Assembly (NCBI RefSeq): GCF_020379485.1
Contig: NC_063450.1
Location: 52,599,374-52,663,373, forward strand
Reading direction: 5' to 3'
Source of the DNA: Brassica napus
Taxonomy: Eukaryota > Streptophyta > Magnoliopsida > Brassicales > Brassicaceae
Length of the DNA: 64,000 nucleotides
The notes under the pieces are model-generated. The model was not told where the DNA came from. It saw only the letters and a list, made by a program, of their open reading frames with translations, and made no database searches. Shown here in pieces: positions 1 to 11,386 of this stretch (positions within the stretch are counted from its first letter, which is position 1; each line of letters begins with the position of its first letter). A program made the position numbers and the translations under genes.

Positions 1-536
1 GTTGGCACTAGGCAGCTGTCGATTGTTCATTGGTTGAACATTACGTGTTAAATGATAAATCCCCAATAAGTCAGTAGCCACATCAGTTTTTTTGTTCCTT
101 TGCATATAATAATAATAAAAAATGTTTTAAATCCATAAAACAGCAAGGTGCCCTAATAGTGAGACAAAAAAAGAAGAAAGATTAACCCAATTGCAAAAAA
201 TGTTATAGAGAATCTTTACATATAAATATAAGAAATAATTAGATATACACTTTCCTAGCCATGTTAATTAACTACTTATTATCTCAAAGTTAAATCCAAA
301 TCTGCATCTTGCATTTGCTAAAATGTAAAAAACAATTTATGTTTCGAAAAATACAATAAAGAAAGAAAAAAAAAGAGACGAATAATAATAGAGTGAGCCT
401 CGTATATAACAACACCATACATCTCTCTTTTTCTTCTCTGTTTCGATACTTCAACTTCCTCCTTCTCTCTCTCTCTTCTGTAACTTCCCCCTTCATTCTC
501 TTGCATATCTGATTCCCTTTGATTGGTGAAGCTTCA
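1..536. other. Upstream region of first gene
   Basis: AT-rich non-coding DNA with several A-runs. The last 120 bases are pyrimidine-rich (repeated CTCTCT/CTTC), as is usual for crucifer 5' leaders, so this part is probably the promoter and 5'UTR of the gene starting at 537. No gene is seen on either strand. Confidence 0.5.
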
Positions 537-2067
537 ATGAAGAAGGTTGTTACATCGGCAGCAGCTAAGATGACGACGGTTAAGGATGAGTGGGTGGCGG
601 CGGCGATGACGGACGACCAGATGGTCGTAGAGCTTCTTTTACGGCTGAAGCACGCGGGGACGGTAGCTGCGGAGAATCCGGAGACGAATCTCCGGTGGGG
701 AATCCGTCAACGGAGGTCACGGTCCTCAAGATTTGGCGGCGGCGTTACGTTGAAGAAGGGTGTGGATTCGGTTAGAGGTAGTCCGAAGACGCCGCTCTCC
801 TGGAGCGGCGGATCTGGAAGTGGCGGCGCCTCTGCATCTCCCTCCGCCGAGGACACCAGTCGCCAAGCTAGCTGCTCCACGTCTGCAGGATCCGGATCTA
901 AGGTACTTTCTCCTCCTCCTCCAAACTTTCTTCTCCGGCGATACACGTCCGTCGTGTGTTAGTAAGTCGTTCTCCTCGTCTCTGTATCATCCCTTCTTCA
1001 TGATTCACACGATTCGTAATTCTATGATGACGTCATCTCTTTCAAGCCGACGGAGACGGGTCGGACCTCCCTCGGCGTTTACGGCGGAGCCACCACCTTA
1101 TTTTCTCTAGCTCTAGGTTTATTTTCAAACTAACTCTTCCGTTTCCAAAAGTCAAAAGCATTTTTTAGTTTATTTTCCTTTTTTTCGTTCTTGACAATAT
1201 TCTATGGCAAAGCTTAATAAGATCTGGTGGTTGGACGGTTAATCTTCTCGATTAGTTTAACGCTCCGGTTTGAACCGGAGTTTTCAAGCGGATCTCACCT
1301 TGTGGAGCGTCTCATAATTGGCCGGTTTAGAGGTGATTTTATGAACCGGCCGAGTTTTAAATTTTGTCTCGAGGAATAATATAAAGCTTCTTTAGGATTT
1401 TTATTATGGGGTTAGTACAGCAAGTTGGTCAAACGTGCACGTTCGCTTTACGTTTTGATGCGTGAAACGATACCGTTTTGGGTGAAAAGGTGGGAGGCGA
1501 GTTAAATCCTGTCGGAGAGATTAGGATCACGTGATCTTAAAAGAATGATGACGATTGATGACGCAGGGATTTTCACATCCATTTTAGTAGTTTTACTGTC
1601 TTTCTGATTTTCCTGACTTTTTTTTTTGTTTGAAATTTTCTATTGTGGGAAAACAAACTTTACAAGTATGTTAAATAAGATCTTTGGGTTTGATTATAGG
1701 AAAAGTGAAAGATCTATAAACAGTTGTCCTTATTCGTCAGCATATCATTGTCTTCATTGATAGTAACACCTTCAATTTGGAAGATTTGGCATTTTAAATT
1801 TTCTGAATCAGTATATTTTCTTATTTTGTTTTTGCAGGCTTTCCCCACTAACGAAATCACCAGTTGTTTTCCCAAGAGATTGAAGAACAAGAAGGTATTA
1901 AAAAAAAAACTCTCTTGAATTTACAAATTACACTTTAATACTGAGCTGAGTTTTTTTTTAATATTTGGCAGTCAACTTCTGAGCTTAAACACGAAGAGAA
2001 CTTGAAGTTGAAGGAAAGACTCCACCTTGAAAAGGTACTTTCTCTTTTTCTAACCTTTGTTTTATCA

Positions 2068-2117
<50 letters not shown>

Positions 2118-2518
2118 TTTCTCGTATTTCTAACAAATCGGGTTATCTTCTACAGGAGATTGCAAGTCTCCGAGCAACATTCGACCAACAAAACGTAATG
2201 AACCAAAGGTTGAAGAGGATTAAGGTAAGAATTTTTGAGAAATTTGATACTCTCCCTAACCAGTTTTTTTAGTCTTGTAATCTTCCATATCCTCTCTCTC
2301 TCTGTTGGTCTTAACTGAATTATGTTTTCTTGTATCAGCTTGACTTGAACTCAGGCCATGTCAAGAACGAGACTCCTGTTGATCTGATTCGTAAATCACA
2401 AGGCGAATCAAAACCTTGCAGAATGGAGGGCAAGACCGCTACCTCGGAGAGCTTATTCTTCTTACCTGATCTCAACATAACGCCATCCGAGGACGAGTTA
2501 TTGTATGGAACTAGCTAG
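537..2518 (+). CDS. Plant-specific coiled-coil protein with EAR-type motif (At4g32030-like)
   Basis: Five coding exons fit GT-AG rules: 537-902, 1838-1894, 1972-2034, 2156-2224 and 2339-2518, giving 244 residues. The N-terminal 120 residues are low-complexity (Ser/Gly/Arg-rich). Exons 2-4 encode a basic stretch (PKRLKNKK) followed by a short heptad-like helix with regularly spaced Leu (KLKERLHLEKEIASLRA), resembling a degenerate basic-leucine-zipper segment. The last exon carries LDLN and then LPDLNITP, which fits the DLNxxP form of the EAR repression motif. I recognise it only as the family of the Arabidopsis gene next to KNAT5; no biochemical function is established that I know of. A role as a nuclear adaptor or repressor is inference. 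Intron 3 holds a long TA microsatellite. The start is the first ATG in frame; the frame has no nearby upstream ATG. Confidence 0.75.
2070..2116. repeat. (TA)n microsatellite in intron 3
   Basis: Uninterrupted alternating TA of about 45 bases lies within the third intron of the first gene. It is likely polymorphic between accessions. Confidence 0.9.
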
Positions 2519-3629
2519 GTGCCAAAATTTCTATCTCGATTTGAGTTACGACCAAGAAGGGAGGCAGAGACTTTAACAAAGAAAGTGATTGTATATTGTC
2601 TCTTCCCATCATTCTTGTTTCTTTCTGGGTAAAACGCTCATTACTTCTTGATTATTTTTTTTTAAGAAGAAAGTGAATGTTAAGTTCTTTAGTGTTTTGT
2701 TCTCTCTCTTTTCTACCCGATTCCTTGTAGCTAAAGCGTTGTTTGAGGAAAAAGTAGGACAACTAGTAGACTTTTGTGTCTTCGAATTTCAACTTTATTT
2801 TTAAAATTAGAAGGATAAATCCCTTGTTTCTGCTCAACTAATCCAAGACAAGAGAGATCTCTCTATCCACCTCATTTGTCCACGATTATTCTAGTATTTA
2901 ATTTTTCAATATTTTATTTAAAACTTGTGAGGTGTAGTGTTATTGGTGGTTCGTCGGCGTGTCCATGAATATAAAAGAAAAACAAATGACAACTTGTGAT
3001 CACCTAATTTTGTCGGTCTTTTGTATAGATCCAAAGTTATTTATTACTATTGCAGATAAATACACAAAAGTTAGATGGTACTTATTGTTTATAAATGTCA
3101 TAAAACATGTAATTTGAGGGAAAATGGATTTTTAAAGGAAAAACTATATTTGATACTCCTTCCGTTTCATATTGTAAATAGTTTTAGAAAAAAAATTTTG
3201 TTTCAAAATGTAAGTAGTTTTTATATTTCTAAGTAATTTTTACATTTATTGAATATAATGTAACCAATCAAATTAAATATATTTATTTTTGATTGGCTAA
3301 ATTATATCTAACATATTTATTATACAATACTTTTTAAAACATAATAATTTTCTTAATTTTTGTGATTTTAGCTAAAGCTACTTACATTATAAGATTAAAA
3401 GAAAAAAATATAATATTACATATATGCTAAAATATCCAAAACGAGAAGCAACTGAGAAAGTAAAGTAGTATATTTTCAAATTATTAGCAGTTGACAAAAA
3501 AATAAAGAAAGAACACGGTTTCAGACATTTATGGTTAATTAAGACACGGTTGGTCTGGACGAATAATAACTCCTAGGGGAAAGAGAAAAATAGTATTTTT
3601 TTCTCCAATCCCCAAAACGCAAGAAAACA
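2519..3629. other. Intergenic region between first gene and KNAT5
   Basis: Contains the 3'UTR of the first gene to about 2700, then AT-rich DNA with a decayed Stowaway-like MITE (3156 to about 3415), then the KNAT5 promoter. No coding sequence is seen. Confidence 0.5.
3156..3415. mobile_element. Decayed Stowaway-like MITE
   Basis: The left end after a TA reads CTCCTTCCGTTTCATATTG, matching the Stowaway/Tc1-mariner terminal consensus. The subterminal TTGTAAATAGTTTTAG recurs inverted near 3370-3395. The right terminus has lost the CGGAGGGAG end, so the boundary is approximate. Confidence 0.45.
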
Positions 3630-5126
3630 ATGTCGTTTAACAGCTCCCACCTCCTTCCTCCGCAGGAAGACCTTCCTCTCCGACACTACTCCTCCGATCA
3701 ATCACACCAACCGTCTCTCCTCACCGCCAGTTTCCTCCACCTCCCTCCCACCACAGCCACAACCGACTCCGAGTTTACCCATCCGCATCGCGACGGAGAC
3801 AGTCCCGCTGCTGCTGCTACGAACCGACGGTGGCTCTCATTCCACACGGAGGTCGAAAACACGGAAGAAGTCAATCCTGAAGTCAACGCCGATGGTGTTG
3901 AAGATTGGAAGAGCGCTAGCGACAAAGCTGCGATTTTGAAACATCCCATGTACGAGCAGCTTCTGGCAGCCCACGTGGCTTGCCTTAGTGTCGCTACTCC
4001 CGTTGACCAGATTCCGAGGATCGATGCCCAGCTCAGCCAGTTACACACCGTAGCCGCAAAGTACTCCTCTCTCGGTGTGGGTATGGACAACAAGGAGCTT
4101 GATCATTTCATGGTAAGTTGGATAAAAGGAGCTTCCTTTTTTTTTGTCATACTCTGTTTTGTATGTCTTATGGCTTGTTTTATGATGATGCAGTCACATT
4201 ACGTTGTGGTGTTATGTTCGTTTAAAGAACAACTCCAACACCACGTCTGTGTCCATGCGTTAGAAGCCATTACGGCTTGTTGGGAGATTGAGCAGTCACT
4301 ACAATCCATAACGGGTATGTATGGTCTCACCTTCTCGCTGTATTGTATGTCTTTGTGATTTTGTGTTGTTTGTGGGCTGCAGGAGTTTCACCGAGTGAAA
4401 GTAACGGCAAGACAATGTCTGATGATGATGAAGATGATAATCAAGTAGTAGAGAGCGAGGTGAACATGTTTGATGGAAGTTTGGACGGTTCAGATTGCAT
4501 GATGGGATTCGGGCCTCTTGTTCCAACCGAGCGGGAGAGATCCTTGGTGGAGCGTGTGAAGAAGGAACTGAAGCATGAGCTTAAACAGGTAGTTGCGATA
4601 TTACATTAAATTAAACTAGAACACATTTGTGTTATATCATGTCATGTGTGCTCGTATTTTTATAGGGTTTCAAAGAGAAGATTGTGGACATAAGAGAGGA
4701 GATAATGAGGAAGAGAAGGGCTGGGAAGTTGCCTGGAGACACAACGTCTGTGCTCAAAGAGTGGTGGCGGACTCACTCCAAATGGCCATACCCAACTGTA
4801 AAAGCCTCAGCCAAGACATTTTCTTACAACTTTCTAAAAGGTTTTTTTTTTAGTTGGTTTTTGAATTTTTTTGTAGGAGGAAGATAAGGCAAGGCTTGTG
4901 GAAGAAACCGGTTTACAGTTGAAGCAGATTAACAATTGGTTTATCAACCAGAGGAAAAGAAACTGGAACAGCAGCTCTTCCACATCATCTACTCTCTCCA
5001 AGAGCAAACGTAAACGGTAATAACAAGATTTGCGTTTCCTCATAATATATATATAGTTTTGTTTCTTGCACAATTTAATCAGTCTCATATCCTCTATCTA
5101 CCAAACTCAGGACTGGGAAGTCGTAG
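3630..5126 (+). CDS. KNAT5: Class II KNOX homeodomain transcription factor KNAT5
   Basis: Exons 3630-4112, 4194-4314, 4383-4588, 4666-4797, 4877-5016 and a final 16-nt coding exon 5111-5126 give 365 residues. Domains in order: KNOX1 (about 104-145, [15 protein letters not shown]), KNOX2 (about 155-205, [17 protein letters not shown]), ELK (about 263-283), then a TALE homeodomain (about 284-345) with the three-residue PYP loop insertion and the recognition helix [12 protein letters not shown]. The N-terminus and the C-terminal RTGKS match Arabidopsis KNAT5 from memory, and the class II intron inside the homeodomain is present. Class II KNOX proteins act in the nucleus, usually with BELL partners, in differentiation and secondary-wall programmes. 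If the last intron is retained the protein ends at KRKR, losing four residues. Assignment is secure at the family level and strong at the orthologue level. Confidence 0.95.
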
Positions 5127-6155
5127 GTGACATTCTGGTTAACCAGAGGATGATGCTTGCTTCTCCGGATATGAAAGACATGGTTTCTCCTCCGGTTATG
5201 TGATCGTACTAATTACAATATGTATAGGTCTATCGGTTTGCCTATAAAATTGGATTTGTAGAGCTTAATCATGTTTGTATCAGCTTAAAATCTATGTTTA
5301 TGTGTGTATATAAAGTATAGTTCTTGGAAGTTGGTTTTTGCGTCTAGTAATGAACGCTTGGTCGGTTTTTTTCTTTGTAAATTGCTATGGTTCATTAGTA
5401 TCAAACAATATTCATCGCAGTTAAATCTTTATCTCAAACAAAAAAATAGTTTTGTATAAGTGCAAGCAGCCAGTACCGGTCCTGACATATAAATGACCAG
5501 AAATTAAGTTTTTGTATAAATGAAAGCAAGAGGTAGCAGCTTTAGGCAACTTTACAGTTTTGTATAGTTGTGACCTCTTGCTAATCCCCGTTATTGGACT
5601 TGACCATTGATTTTAATCTGAGAAATACCTTTTTATTCAATTTTTTTTTTAAAATAAAACAATCTGAAGTCAGGGTACAACAAACATTCACACAACAACA
5701 AACACATTTAACACACTAATCCAAAATCAACAACTAATAAAAAAATGATTACAGAGCTATGTTACAAAAAACAAACAAAACAAACAAAGAACATATTAAC
5801 CAATATGTTGTATCAAATCAGAAGAGAAGAGAAGTATCACCATCTAAAAACCTTCTTCTCTAGACTGAATCCTAATCAGTCTCAGCCTACCACATGATTA
5901 TCGCAGAGGCCAAGAGTATATATCCCGTGGAGATCAATATCCATAGAAAAAATTATAGTGTTCTTTTGAAATATGAGACTAAACCAAACCAAAAGGGAGG
6001 AGATAAAAATGAACACCACTCCCAAACAAACAAAGTGACCTGCAATACATTGTTGAACAAATCAAAAGATTAGCTTTCCATCAGGATTATGTGAAGCAGA
6101 TATGAGTTACTACTTACTTACTTACCTACTGATACATACTGAGAAGAATGTTTCA
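5127..6155. other. Convergent intergenic region, KNAT5 / Phox4
   Basis: Holds the 3'UTRs of the two convergent genes: KNAT5 to about 5350, and Phox4 probably from about 5650 onward. There is a loose repeat around 5440-5560 (TTTTGTATAA followed by GAAAGCAAG/GCAAGCAG). The Arabidopsis genes that I recall lying between these two are absent. No ORF of note. Confidence 0.5.
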
Positions 6156-8294
6156 TCAACCAGATCCAGAAAACACATTCTCCAAGATATCATGCAGTTT
6201 TGGAGCTCGTCTCCGGAACATCGGTTCTAACCGGAAAGAAGGGACACCGGTCTGCCATCGCTTGGCATCATACATCTCATTCCACGCCTGTACTATCTCA
6301 TCAATCTTGAACCCCATACCTTCAAGTGCACTCTCGCTTGAACAATGACTCTTCACCATCACAGCTACATCAGTTGAAGAAGCTCCAGCTAGTTCAAACT
6401 TCTCAACCGCAACCTCCAAACATTCCTCCCAAGTTAGCAACCCAAGCTTATACTCCACTATAGAGCGTTCATACAGCAAGGAGCCCCACAAGAGATTAAT
6501 CTGAGAACTCATATTAGCCGTCTGTTCTTCACTAAACAACTCCATCTTATGCAGCAGTGACTTCTCTTTATCATACTTTGAGATTCCGTTTAGACGACCC
6601 TCTTCCATCTCTTCCCATATCTGCATACCCTTCTCCATGCTATCCTCAGCTTTGTTGTACAGCATAAGAACCTCCTTAGACACCTCACTCTCTATATCCA
6701 CCTTCCTTTTGAGAGCATGATACCACAAAAGCTTTGCGTGTTCGAACTGTTCTTGACCAAGCGCAATGAGAGCTTCGTAGAAGTCAGGTTTAATCTTGAG
6801 AGCTTCCTCATACTTCTCCGCAGCTTTGTTGTACTCGTTCAGTGTCCACACAAACGCAGCTTCTATTACAGCTTCTGTTGAAGCGTCTTCTGGAAAGTAG
6901 ACTTGCTTCCTCGCCTTTGACATATGGACGTTACCCCAGTTGAACATAGCTAGCGCACCCATTTCTCGGAACTTATCAGCTGCTATTTCGAAAAGCTTTT
7001 GAGCGTCTTCGCCAGTTACTGCTTCCTCCATCGCTTCTGTGTAGAGCTTCATCCCTAGGTCGTGGAGGTCCAAGTAAGAATCGGAATCAAACCCTACATG
7101 GTTCTTGAACATCTGCGCAAACTGGAAGATCCAGTTCTCAAAGGAGGTGGATGCTTTGTCAGATTCAACCTTCATGCCATCATAGGTTGGTTCTTGATCA
7201 GGGTGAACTTCAGCTATATATATTCTTAAGGAACCGAGTTTGTCATTGTTAGAAGCAGCTAGATTCAGTTCATTCGTTGCAGTGATGGTGACTAAATCAC
7301 CTTCTGGATCCTTGTACTTGATCAAGAAACCTCTGAGAGAAGGGAAACGATCTTTGATCACATCTCTTACGAGTCTAACGCTGGAATCTAGCGGTAACTG
7401 TGCCCACCTGATATCATCTCCATGTACCAACTTAACCGTTCTAGTAACTGTTGACTGTTCGAAAAACTCAGAGGCAATGACCTCTTTGTCCATGACAACA
7501 ACCTTATCATCTTCCATCTTCCTCTCTTCTCCTCCTGCCTTGTTACCATTTCTCTTCTTCTGTTTCTTGAGTTTAGGTTTCTTTTCTTCTTTATTACCAC
7601 CAATCTTTGCATCAATCTCAGACTTTTTATCGCTCTTCTCCTTGCTCTCTCCTTCGTCTCTCTTGACAATCTTTGGACTCTCAACACCACTCTTCTTCTT
7701 CTTCTTGCTCTCCTTAACAACCTTCTTTAAACTCGCTGGGCCAAGAGGCTGCACATTAACAAAGCTCTTCTCCATCTCATCAACATCAACACCTTTCTCC
7801 ACCAACGCCTTCTTCACCCTCTCAAACACTTCATTCGCAGACGCGTTCTCCGGCTCCATGTTCAGCACAATCCTAGCATCCCTAAACGCGTAATCTAGCT
7901 TGTTCAAAGCCTCGTAACACCTAGACCGTCGCACTAGAGCCTTACTGTACCTAGGAGAAGCCTCGAGAGCCAAATTACATTCGTTTATAGCGTTTGGATA
8001 CTCACCTAAACCCATTCGCATGTAGCAAGAAGCCATGCTCGTTCTAAGATACGCTACATCGATGTGTTCCTTAGGCAACAGCTTAACGGCCTTGTCGAAG
8101 CTTAACATCGCTCCTTCGTTGTCGCGTTTTTGGAAGAGCTTGTTCCCTTCTTCTTTGAGCTCGAGTGCTCTGCTGATGAATATCTCCATGTCTTCGTCGA
8201 AGGCTCTCGAAGTCGAACGATGGTTGGTTTTTCCGCCGCCGGAAGCATCCTTTGCCGTCACCGGAGTTTTCTTCTTCGTCGCCGGTTTTCCCAT
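6156..8294 (-). CDS. PHOX4: TPR-PB1 (Phox) co-chaperone-like protein, Phox4
   Basis: A single uninterrupted ORF of 712 residues, starting at the ATG of MGKPATKKK. The open frame continues 43 codons upstream, but that part looks like translated leader. An N-terminal TPR block (about 41-165, [20 protein letters not shown]) is followed by a Lys/Glu-rich linker (190-265), a PB1 domain (about 284-364) with its acidic OPCA loop ([11 protein letters not shown]), and a C-terminal TPR-like helical region (about 380-700). This is the plant Phox1-4 architecture; the match to Arabidopsis Phox4 is from memory and position. TPR clamps of this kind bind the C-terminal EEVD of Hsp90/Hsp70, and relatives act in chaperone-linked and myosin or organelle processes. 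Its exact role is not known to me. It is convergent with KNAT5. Confidence 0.92.
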   Translation of the reverse strand: MGKPATKKKTPVTAKDASGGGKTNHRSTSRAFDEDMEIFISRALELKEEGNKLFQKRDNEGAMLSFDKAVKLLPKEHIDVAYLRTSMASCYMRMGLGEYPNAINECNLALEASPRYSKALVRRSRCYEALNKLDYAFRDARIVLNMEPENASANEVFERVKKALVEKGVDVDEMEKSFVNVQPLGPASLKKVVKESKKKKKSGVESPKIVKRDEGESKEKSDKKSEIDAKIGGNKEEKKPKLKKQKKRNGNKAGGEERKMEDDKVVVMDKEVIASEFFEQSTVTRTVKLVHGDDIRWAQLPLDSSVRLVRDVIKDRFPSLRGFLIKYKDPEGDLVTITATNELNLAASNNDKLGSLRIYIAEVHPDQEPTYDGMKVESDKASTSFENWIFQFAQMFKNHVGFDSDSYLDLHDLGMKLYTEAMEEAVTGEDAQKLFEIAADKFREMGALAMFNWGNVHMSKARKQVYFPEDASTEAVIEAAFVWTLNEYNKAAEKYEEALKIKPDFYEALIALGQEQFEHAKLLWYHALKRKVDIESEVSKEVLMLYNKAEDSMEKGMQIWEEMEEGRLNGISKYDKEKSLLHKMELFSEEQTANMSSQINLLWGSLLYERSIVEYKLGLLTWEECLEVAVEKFELAGASSTDVAVMVKSHCSSESALEGMGFKIDEIVQAWNEMYDAKRWQTGVPSFRLEPMFRRRAPKLHDILENVFSGSG

Positions 8295-9145
8295 TTTCAA
8301 ACTACTTTCCCGATATAGAAAACAATTAATAAACGTGTAAGATTGAAGTTTGATGATGAAGCAGAGGAATGAAACAGAGAATAAGAAGGAGAAGCTTTTA
8401 TGTTGACACTTCAAAGGGAACACGACACGACTCTTTCCATAGGTGGAGTGAACCCTAATCCAAGAATAAAATAAATAATAGTAAAAAAATACACATTTGT
8501 TTGTTTGCTGTAATAAGCAAACGGTATTGTATTCCGACCAAAGCGAAAGTCTTCGTTGTGTGTGTTTGCTGGAAACTGGAAAGATAGAGAATTATTAGTT
8601 TTTCTTTTTCTTTTCAATATATATATACGAAATAAATATCTATAAGGAAAAAAAAAACTCACAGAATATTTTGATATTGGCCCCAATAAGTATAATGTAG
8701 TATTTTAGATAAATAAAATTATTTATAAAATCAATGTATTTGTAATTAACATTAAACTAAAAGTTGCATTTAAATTTTAAAATGACATTTTTGTAATTAA
8801 CATTAATACTAAAAGTTGTATAACAAGATTTTCAGAAACAAAATGAGTAATTTTTTCCTTTTATAATATGTGAATATGAAAAATCGATTTAAGAAAAAAC
8901 ACATACAGAATAATTGATATAGGCCCAATAAGTAAGTTTATCTAGGCCCAATAGGTATATTTAGCCCTCTCAATTTCTCAAATTTTTACAGAAAGATGCT
9001 CACATCAATTTTATTGGCAAAAAAAAAAGAGATAACTCATATTGCTTGAGACACATGAAACCTAATAGCCTTGTTCATAGGATCATAGACATGTTTCTTG
9101 TTACATAAATCATGTTTCTTGTTACATAAATTAATGGTTGAAACT
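8295..9145. other. Region upstream of Phox4 and downstream of the TPD1-like gene
   Basis: The Phox4 5' leader and promoter lie to about 8600; AT-rich DNA follows. A perfect tandem 21-bp duplication occurs at 9090-9131. No gene is seen. Confidence 0.5.
9090..9131. repeat. Perfect tandem 21-bp repeat (two copies)
   Basis: Two adjacent identical 21-bp units (9090-9110 and 9111-9131, beginning CATGTTTCTTGTTAC) lie just 3' of the TPD1-like stop codon, probably in its 3'UTR. Confidence 0.9.
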
Positions 9146-9585
9146 TTAGCCGACCCTGGAGCTTACGGGTTTGAAGAAGTAAGGCTCGCCGGCATAAGTA
9201 AACTGAGCGGTGCCGCCAGCTGCTATAGCGTTTCCGTTAATCAGAAGACATGTGTTTCCTCTTGGGAGCAGTAGCCACGGTTCAACAGGCTTCACGGGAG
9301 CAAAACCTCCGCAAGAGAGAGTCACGTGCAACTGAGGTTGGGAGCACGTGTTGATCACCGATATTTTCCACTCCGGTTCTCCGGAGATTACTCTCCCCGT
9401 CCTCGCCCCTCCGATCTGGATGTTAGCGAAAGAGCAGCCGCACAGTCCTGGATTAAGATAAAAGGCATGAAACTTATGGGATACATCATACATGAAAAAA
9501 GTCTATAGAGATTCGATTATACATTACCTTGAGTGACCATAGACAGAAGAAGAAAGACAACAAAATACCTAAGAGCAAACGTCAT
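9146..9585 (-). CDS. Small secreted cysteine-containing TPD1-like protein
   Basis: Two exons (9585-9528 and 9447-9146) encode 119 residues. The first about 20 residues form a signal peptide (MTFALRYFVVFLLLSMVTQG). The mature part holds five Cys, with CGCSFANIQIGGARTG near the start, then EWKISVINTCSQPQL and LSCGGF. This is the pattern of the small TPD1-like family, labelled beta-1,3-N-acetylglucosaminyltransferase family in older Arabidopsis annotation. That label is misleading: no glycosyltransferase motif is present. TPD1 itself is a secreted ligand of the EMS1 receptor kinase in anthers; whether this shorter relative is a ligand is unknown. In Arabidopsis the locus has several tandem copies, but only one is seen here. 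Confidence 0.8.
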
Positions 9586-9631
9586 TGTTGTTGTGATTTT
9601 GTGTGTTTTGAATGAGAAAAGAGTCAATCAG

Positions 9632-9640
9632 ATTTATATA
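9632..9640 (-). promoter_or_regulatory. TATA box of the TPD1-like gene
   Basis: TATATAAAT on the minus strand lies about 47 bases before the start codon, implying a very short 5'UTR. Confidence 0.6.
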
Positions 9641-11386
9641 GTCGTTGCTTATGCTTTAAGTCTCTTGCAGCCTTAATTAGTAAAGATATAGTCCTAGATT
9701 TCATAAGAATATGGAAACACAATTACCAAATAAACAACAGTATAGTTAGTATATATCTATACACTTTTGGCAATGTATTTTACTTATTAATTGCTTGTAT
9801 TTGGTTGGTCAATGTATCTAAGATTTCAAGGTGTTTACTTGCAAGGTGTTTTATCTCTTTATTATTTTTAAAACATTTCATACTATGTGTCTTAACACTA
9901 CACTGACTGCCCATATCCTTCAGATTAATATTATTATAGTTTTTGCATGAGATTTGTGCTAAGGAAATTATATAATAGACGGAAGAATGATGAGTAACGA
10001 AAAAGTAATACTCAATTCGGAGCTAACCATTCCCTATTTTGTTTTCTTACCCTAAAGCTCAAGAGATATGCCCTAATCATGTAATGAATGGCCTAATCAT
10101 ACTTTCATCCTACCAAAACGAATTATAATTTTTGTATCAGGTCTAAAAATTGCCTCAAAGAGTATCAAAGCGCCATGGATGTGAGGAGAGGACAAGTGAT
10201 CTAGCTACGCATTGTTCATGCCATGGAACACACTTTTTCTGCAAAATGAACAGATTTACATCGGTTATCATTCAGGTACTAAGACAAAATAATTTGTTTC
10301 TTAACCTCGTAAAGCCTAAGCATTATTCAGTTAACCATGAGAACAGTTTTTTTTTTATTGTGGGAGAGAAGTATTCACACCTTATCTTGTGCCGCTGCAA
10401 CAAAGTCGATTGTCGTTTATATATGTTGCTTGGACACCAATCATCCAAGATCCGATGGAGGTATATATCATCCAACGCATATGTCTTCAACTATCCACTG
10501 CATTTATATAAACACTAGTGGAGAAATTGTGAACCGAGCTTAATTTGACTTATATCTAGATATAAAATTTACTCTTTCAGGTGACAAAATATTTTTACCA
10601 AAGTGTGGAAACCTAACGTTTTTATATTGATATACGTGCATGCCACCGAGAGAGGCACACGAATTGCATGATCAATCAGAGACAAAGGGAAGAGCTTAGC
10701 TTTTAACCTGTCATTGATATTTGAAGGTCTCCCTCTCAACATGTAAATGTAAATGTAAATTTATAAAATTAATCAAAATAAAATATTCGTTCATTTAGAA
10801 AAAGTAACAAATTATTAAATTTTGTAGATATATATGTTTGAAGAGTAAGAATTTAAAAATATGAAAGAAAACATGCATGATGTTATGTACAACAGAAAAA
10901 AATATCGTTTACCAATTTATTTACAAACTCAAAACAAAATCCAATGAGCTGACCCAACCAAACCGAAAATAAAATAAAAAACGTGGTTCACGAGCCAAAC
11001 CGAAGGTGGGGGATACAACGTATATACACGGTAACGGTAGGCTTCGCGCCTCCGTCAAATGACGTGTCATCCTCTTGGATTTTCCGTTAAAGTAGACGAC
11101 ACCGCCGTTAATCGCCGTGGTCCATGGATTTCTTCAACCAGAGGAAGAAGAGAAGACCCTGAGAGACGCCATCTCCCCCGTTTCTTCTCTCTCTCTCAAT
11201 TCCACCTCGATCTGACGATCATCATAAACCCTACTCTTCGATCGTAAGCTCAGATCTCCGTTTCGAGCTGGATCGGGCGAATCAGTGCTCGATCGCTTCT
11301 CTCCGATTGGAATTTGATCGGAATATTCGATTCACGATCGGAAATCTGGAGAGGGAGATAGAGAGTAGGTAGAGAGTTTGGTGGAG
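9641..11386. other. Intergenic region between TPD1-like gene and EREL1
   Basis: AT-rich DNA with scattered short ORFs, none with recognisable protein features. The part from about 11040 to 11386 is GC-richer, with a pyrimidine-rich stretch and an AAACCCT telo-box-like motif near 11226. It is probably the divergent promoter and 5'UTR of EREL1. Confidence 0.45.

Noticed and set aside
7240..7893. 217-codon ORF on the plus strand with hydrophobic, Ser-rich translation
   Set aside because: It is the antisense shadow of the Phox4 Lys/Glu-rich region; composition and position fully explain it.
9146..9585. Label of beta-1,3-N-acetylglucosaminyltransferase for the small secreted protein
   Set aside because: At 119 residues with a signal peptide and five Cys, it has no glycosyltransferase fold or DxD motif; TPD1-like is the better description.
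10150..10518. 122-codon plus-strand ORF with many Cys/His
   Set aside because: Begins at a non-ATG codon, has no recognisable domain or splice support, and lies in AT-rich intergenic DNA; cannot be supported as a gene.
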